A stretch of DNA of 8,946 nucleotides from Oscillospiraceae bacterium (GTDB lineage: Bacteria > Bacillota > Clostridia > Oscillospirales > Oscillospiraceae), in NCBI GenBank assembly GCA_031280325.1, contig JAITGW010000066.1, positions 1-8,946 of the forward strand. Reading direction: 5' to 3'. The position numbers were made by a program, and so were the translations under genes. The notes beneath the pieces are model-generated. The model made no database searches, was not told the origin of the DNA, and was given only the letters and a program-made list of their open reading frames with translations. This document shows positions 8,165 to 8,946 of this stretch, one piece after another (within the stretch, counting starts at the first letter, position 1; each line of letters starts with the position of its first letter).

Positions 8165-8174
8165 TGTGGCCTCC
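8162..8174 (-). promoter_or_regulatory. Ribosome binding site and TTG start of uvrB
   Basis: On the - strand GGAGG (complement of 8170-8174) is followed by five bases and TTG (complement of 8162-8164). The frame upstream runs back to a TGA with no ATG, GTG or other TTG in between, so this site decides the uvrB start. Confidence 0.85.
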
Positions 8175-8206
8175 GTCCGGCGCGGCTTTGCATATTGATG
8201 CTTAAT

Positions 8207-8236
8207 AGTATATCATATGGCAGCGGCAAGATTCAA
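8207..8236 (-). promoter_or_regulatory. Sigma-A-like promoter for the uvrB run
   Basis: Reading the - strand, TTGAAT (complement of 8231-8236) is followed by an 18-nt spacer and TATACT (complement of 8207-8212). Transcription would begin near 8200, leaving a leader of about 36 nt before the uvrB TTG. The -35 and -10 match the vegetative consensus well and the AT-rich flanks stand out against the GC-rich coding sequence. Called by eye; the start point is not measured. Confidence 0.65.
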
Positions 8237-8262
8237 GCGTGAATTTTCGGCGCGTGGAAATG

Positions 8263-8290
8263 TTGAAAAATTTGCCGACTGTGGTATAAC
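8263..8290 (+). promoter_or_regulatory. Sigma-A-like promoter with extended -10, upstream of the YcaC-like gene
   Basis: TTGAAA (8263-8268), a 16-nt spacer and TATAAC (8285-8290) form a good vegetative promoter, with the TGG just before the -10 giving an extended -10 element. Transcription should begin near 8297, leaving a 5' leader of about 185 nt before the ATG at 8483. That leader would contain the whole GC-rich, inverted-repeat-bounded segment. Confidence 0.65.
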
Positions 8291-8308
8291 GCCTTCGAGA
8301 TTATACCA
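8282..8308. repeat. Interrupted palindrome TGGTATAA-N11-TTATACCA, possible operator
   Basis: The 8-bp arms at 8282-8289 and 8301-8308 are exact reverse complements separated by 11 nt. The left arm contains the -10 of the + strand promoter and the right arm covers its predicted start, so a dimeric repressor bound here would block that promoter. A third copy of the half-site lies at 8420-8427. The arms also resemble extended -10 elements, so the symmetry could reflect promoter sequence rather than a protein site. Confidence 0.4.
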
Positions 8309-8428
8309 TAACGGCGCAGGGCGCCGCCGCCGCGGTTCCCCGCCGAACGGCGGGAAGCGGCGTTCCCCGTGCGCGCACGCACGCTGAACGCCGGGAGGAC
8401 TTCGTCCGACCAAGCGTTATGGTATAAT
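8300..8428. repeat. Perfect 14-bp inverted repeat bounding a GC-rich 101-bp core
   Basis: ATTATACCATAACG (8300-8313) and CGTTATGGTATAAT (8415-8428) are exact reverse complements. The arms are AT-rich while the core (8314-8414) is extremely GC-rich and full of smaller hairpins. Each arm carries an outward-facing TGGTATAAT. No clear target-site duplication flanks it and no protein is encoded inside. It may be the closing stem of a structured RNA or the termini of a small MITE/REP-like element; the sequence alone does not decide. Confidence 0.7.
8420..8428 (+). promoter_or_regulatory. Second candidate -10 for the YcaC-like gene
   Basis: TGGTATAAT (8420-8428) is a perfect extended -10 with start expected near 8435, giving a leader of about 48 nt. 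No good -35 lies 16-18 nt upstream (TTCGTC at 8401-8406 is a poor match), so activity would depend on the extended -10. It forms the right arm of the 14-bp inverted repeat. The remaining stretch to the ribosome binding site is AT-rich and otherwise featureless. Confidence 0.5.
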
Positions 8429-8482
8429 AAGTCTAAAACTACGCATAATATCTCTGAAAAAATGTTTCGGAGGTATTTAACT

Positions 8483-8946
8483 ATGCGCAATTATCCCGAC
8501 GTATTAATGGATCCAAGCCGCGTCTGCGTCGCGATTATCGACCACCAACCGCAGATGTATTTCGGCGTCCAAAGCGAGGATCGCCGGACGATTGAGAACA
8601 ATGCCGCAATGCTTATGGAGGCGGCAAAGGCATTTAACGTACCATGTATACTCACGACTGTCGCGGCAAAGACGTTTTCCGGCGACATGATTTCAAGGCT
8701 TACGAATATTTATCCGGGAGTGACGCCGATTGACCGCACGACGCTCAATGCGTGGGAGGATCAAAATTTCCGCAGGGCGATTGAGGGAACGGGACGGCGC
8801 TCGGTTATCCTTGCCGGGCTTTGGACGGAGATCTGCGTTGCGCTGCCCGCGCTGTCGATGCACCATGATGGATATAAGGTGTACGCCGCGGCGGACGCGT
8901 GCGGAGGAGCGAGCCGTGCCTCTCACGATATGGCGGTGCGGCGCAT
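8483..8946 (+). CDS. YcaC-like cysteine hydrolase, isochorismatase superfamily (3' truncated by window edge)
   Basis: 154 codons are visible and the frame is still open at the window end. The catalytic triad of the isochorismatase-like hydrolase superfamily is in place: Asp20 in AIIDHQPQM, Lys63 in TTVAAKTF and Cys118 in AGLWTEICV. The stretches RTTLNAWEDQNF (85-96), GLWTEICVALPAL (112-124) and VYAAADACGG (133-142) match the YcaC branch, whose substrate is unknown; members are usually described as hydrolases of amide or related bonds. Usual length is roughly 180-210 aa, so only the last quarter or less is missing. GGAGG at 8469-8473 lies 9 nt before the ATG at 8483. The gene is divergent from uvrB and has one or two promoters in the intergenic region. 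The fold assignment is secure; the substrate is not predictable. Confidence 0.9.
   Translation, partial: MRNYPDVLMDPSRVCVAIIDHQPQMYFGVQSEDRRTIENNAAMLMEAAKAFNVPCILTTVAAKTFSGDMISRLTNIYPGVTPIDRTTLNAWEDQNFRRAIEGTGRRSVILAGLWTEICVALPALSMHHDGYKVYAAADACGGASRASHDMAVRR

Larger units (their letters stand above)
8297..8428 (+). other. Candidate structured 5' leader RNA
   Basis: An RNA starting near 8297 would be closed by the 14-bp stem 8300-8313/8415-8428. Inside, GGCGC (8313-8317) can pair with GCGCC (8321-8325), competing with the closing stem for one base. A long hairpin spans 8328-8362: six pairs CGCCGC/GCGGCG, a GG bulge, two T-A pairs, a C bulge, and CCCGCCG/CGGCGGG around the tip. GTGCGCGCAC (8369-8378) is self-complementary and GGAC (8397-8400) pairs with GTCC (8404-8407) around TTC. 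No T-run follows, so it is not a simple terminator. It matches no riboswitch class that I recognise. GC-rich sequence folds easily by chance, so function is unproven. Confidence 0.3.

Noticed and set aside
8165..8300. LexA/SOS operator upstream of uvrB
   Set aside because: No GAAC-N4-GTTC or CGAAC...GTTCG arrangement is present by eye.
8300..8307. Second uvrB promoter from the - strand TGGTATAAT in the left arm
   Set aside because: The -35 position reads GGCGGC and the closer TTGAAT-N18-TATACT promoter is much better; kept only as part of the repeat description.
8300..8428. Phase-variable invertible promoter
   Set aside because: The inverted repeat fits in size, but the promoter-like -10 boxes sit in the arms themselves and no -35/-10 promoter lies in the core, so inversion would leave both outward sites nearly unchanged; no recombinase is nearby in the window.
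8213..8490. Two short - strand open frames in the intergenic region (8213-8413 and 8233-8490)
   Set aside because: Both begin at TTG without a convincing ribosome binding site, cross the hairpin-rich core and have low-complexity Arg/Gly/Ala sequence; they look like translations of the repeat, not genes.
1..8946. CRISPR arrays, tRNA/rRNA genes, prophage or IS genes, toxin-antitoxin pairs
   Set aside because: No regularly spaced direct repeats, no tRNA-like cloverleaf or rRNA sequence, and no transposase, integrase or toxin-like frames were found on either strand.

Overview
The window looks like chromosome from a moderately GC-rich member of the Bacillota, most likely class Clostridia (an Oscillospiraceae/Eubacteriales-type anaerobe). 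The grounds are gene content and order (U32 peptidase with a DUF3656-like C-terminus, maf, mreC, mreD, class B PBP), Gram-positive style GGAGG ribosome binding sites, and family resemblance of the proteins. Species cannot be read from the sequence. There is no phage, transposase, CRISPR, tRNA or rRNA signal. Almost all of the window is tightly packed core-genome coding sequence.

Left half (1-5018, + strand) is one compact run of genes. It holds the 3' part of a U32-family gene cut by the window edge, then maf (nucleotide pyrophosphatase), mreC, mreD and mrdA (elongation PBP2). Spacing is 7 nt, a 4-nt ATGA overlap, 3 nt and 18 nt, so co-transcription is very likely. The last three genes encode envelope components of the elongasome: MreC and MreD are membrane scaffold/regulator proteins and PBP2 is the transpeptidase. 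mreB and radC, which sit between maf and mreC in Bacillus, are absent here. The run ends in a strong hairpin terminator (5048-5090) with T-runs on both strands, placed between converging transcription units.

Right half, - strand (8164 down to 5143), is a second compact run: uvrB (nucleotide excision repair helicase subunit, TTG start), a GNAT acetyltransferase, and a small integral membrane protein of the 'small multi-drug export' family (COG2426 type). It has its own sigma-A-like promoter at 8207-8236 and runs into the shared terminator.

The far right (8483-8946, + strand) is the 5' part of a YcaC-like cysteine hydrolase of the isochorismatase superfamily, divergent from uvrB and cut by the window end.

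The one stretch the genes do not explain is the 318-nt divergent intergenic region, 8165-8482. It contains a + strand promoter (TTGAAA-N16-TATAAC with an extended -10) and three copies of TGGTATAA in alternating orientation. It also contains a perfect 14-bp inverted repeat (8300-8313 / 8415-8428) that encloses about 100 nt of very GC-rich, hairpin-forming DNA. The predicted start of the + transcript falls at the first base of this closing stem. The segment may therefore be a structured RNA leader, or alternatively a small dispersed palindromic (MITE/REP-like) element. This is the best candidate for something undescribed in the window.
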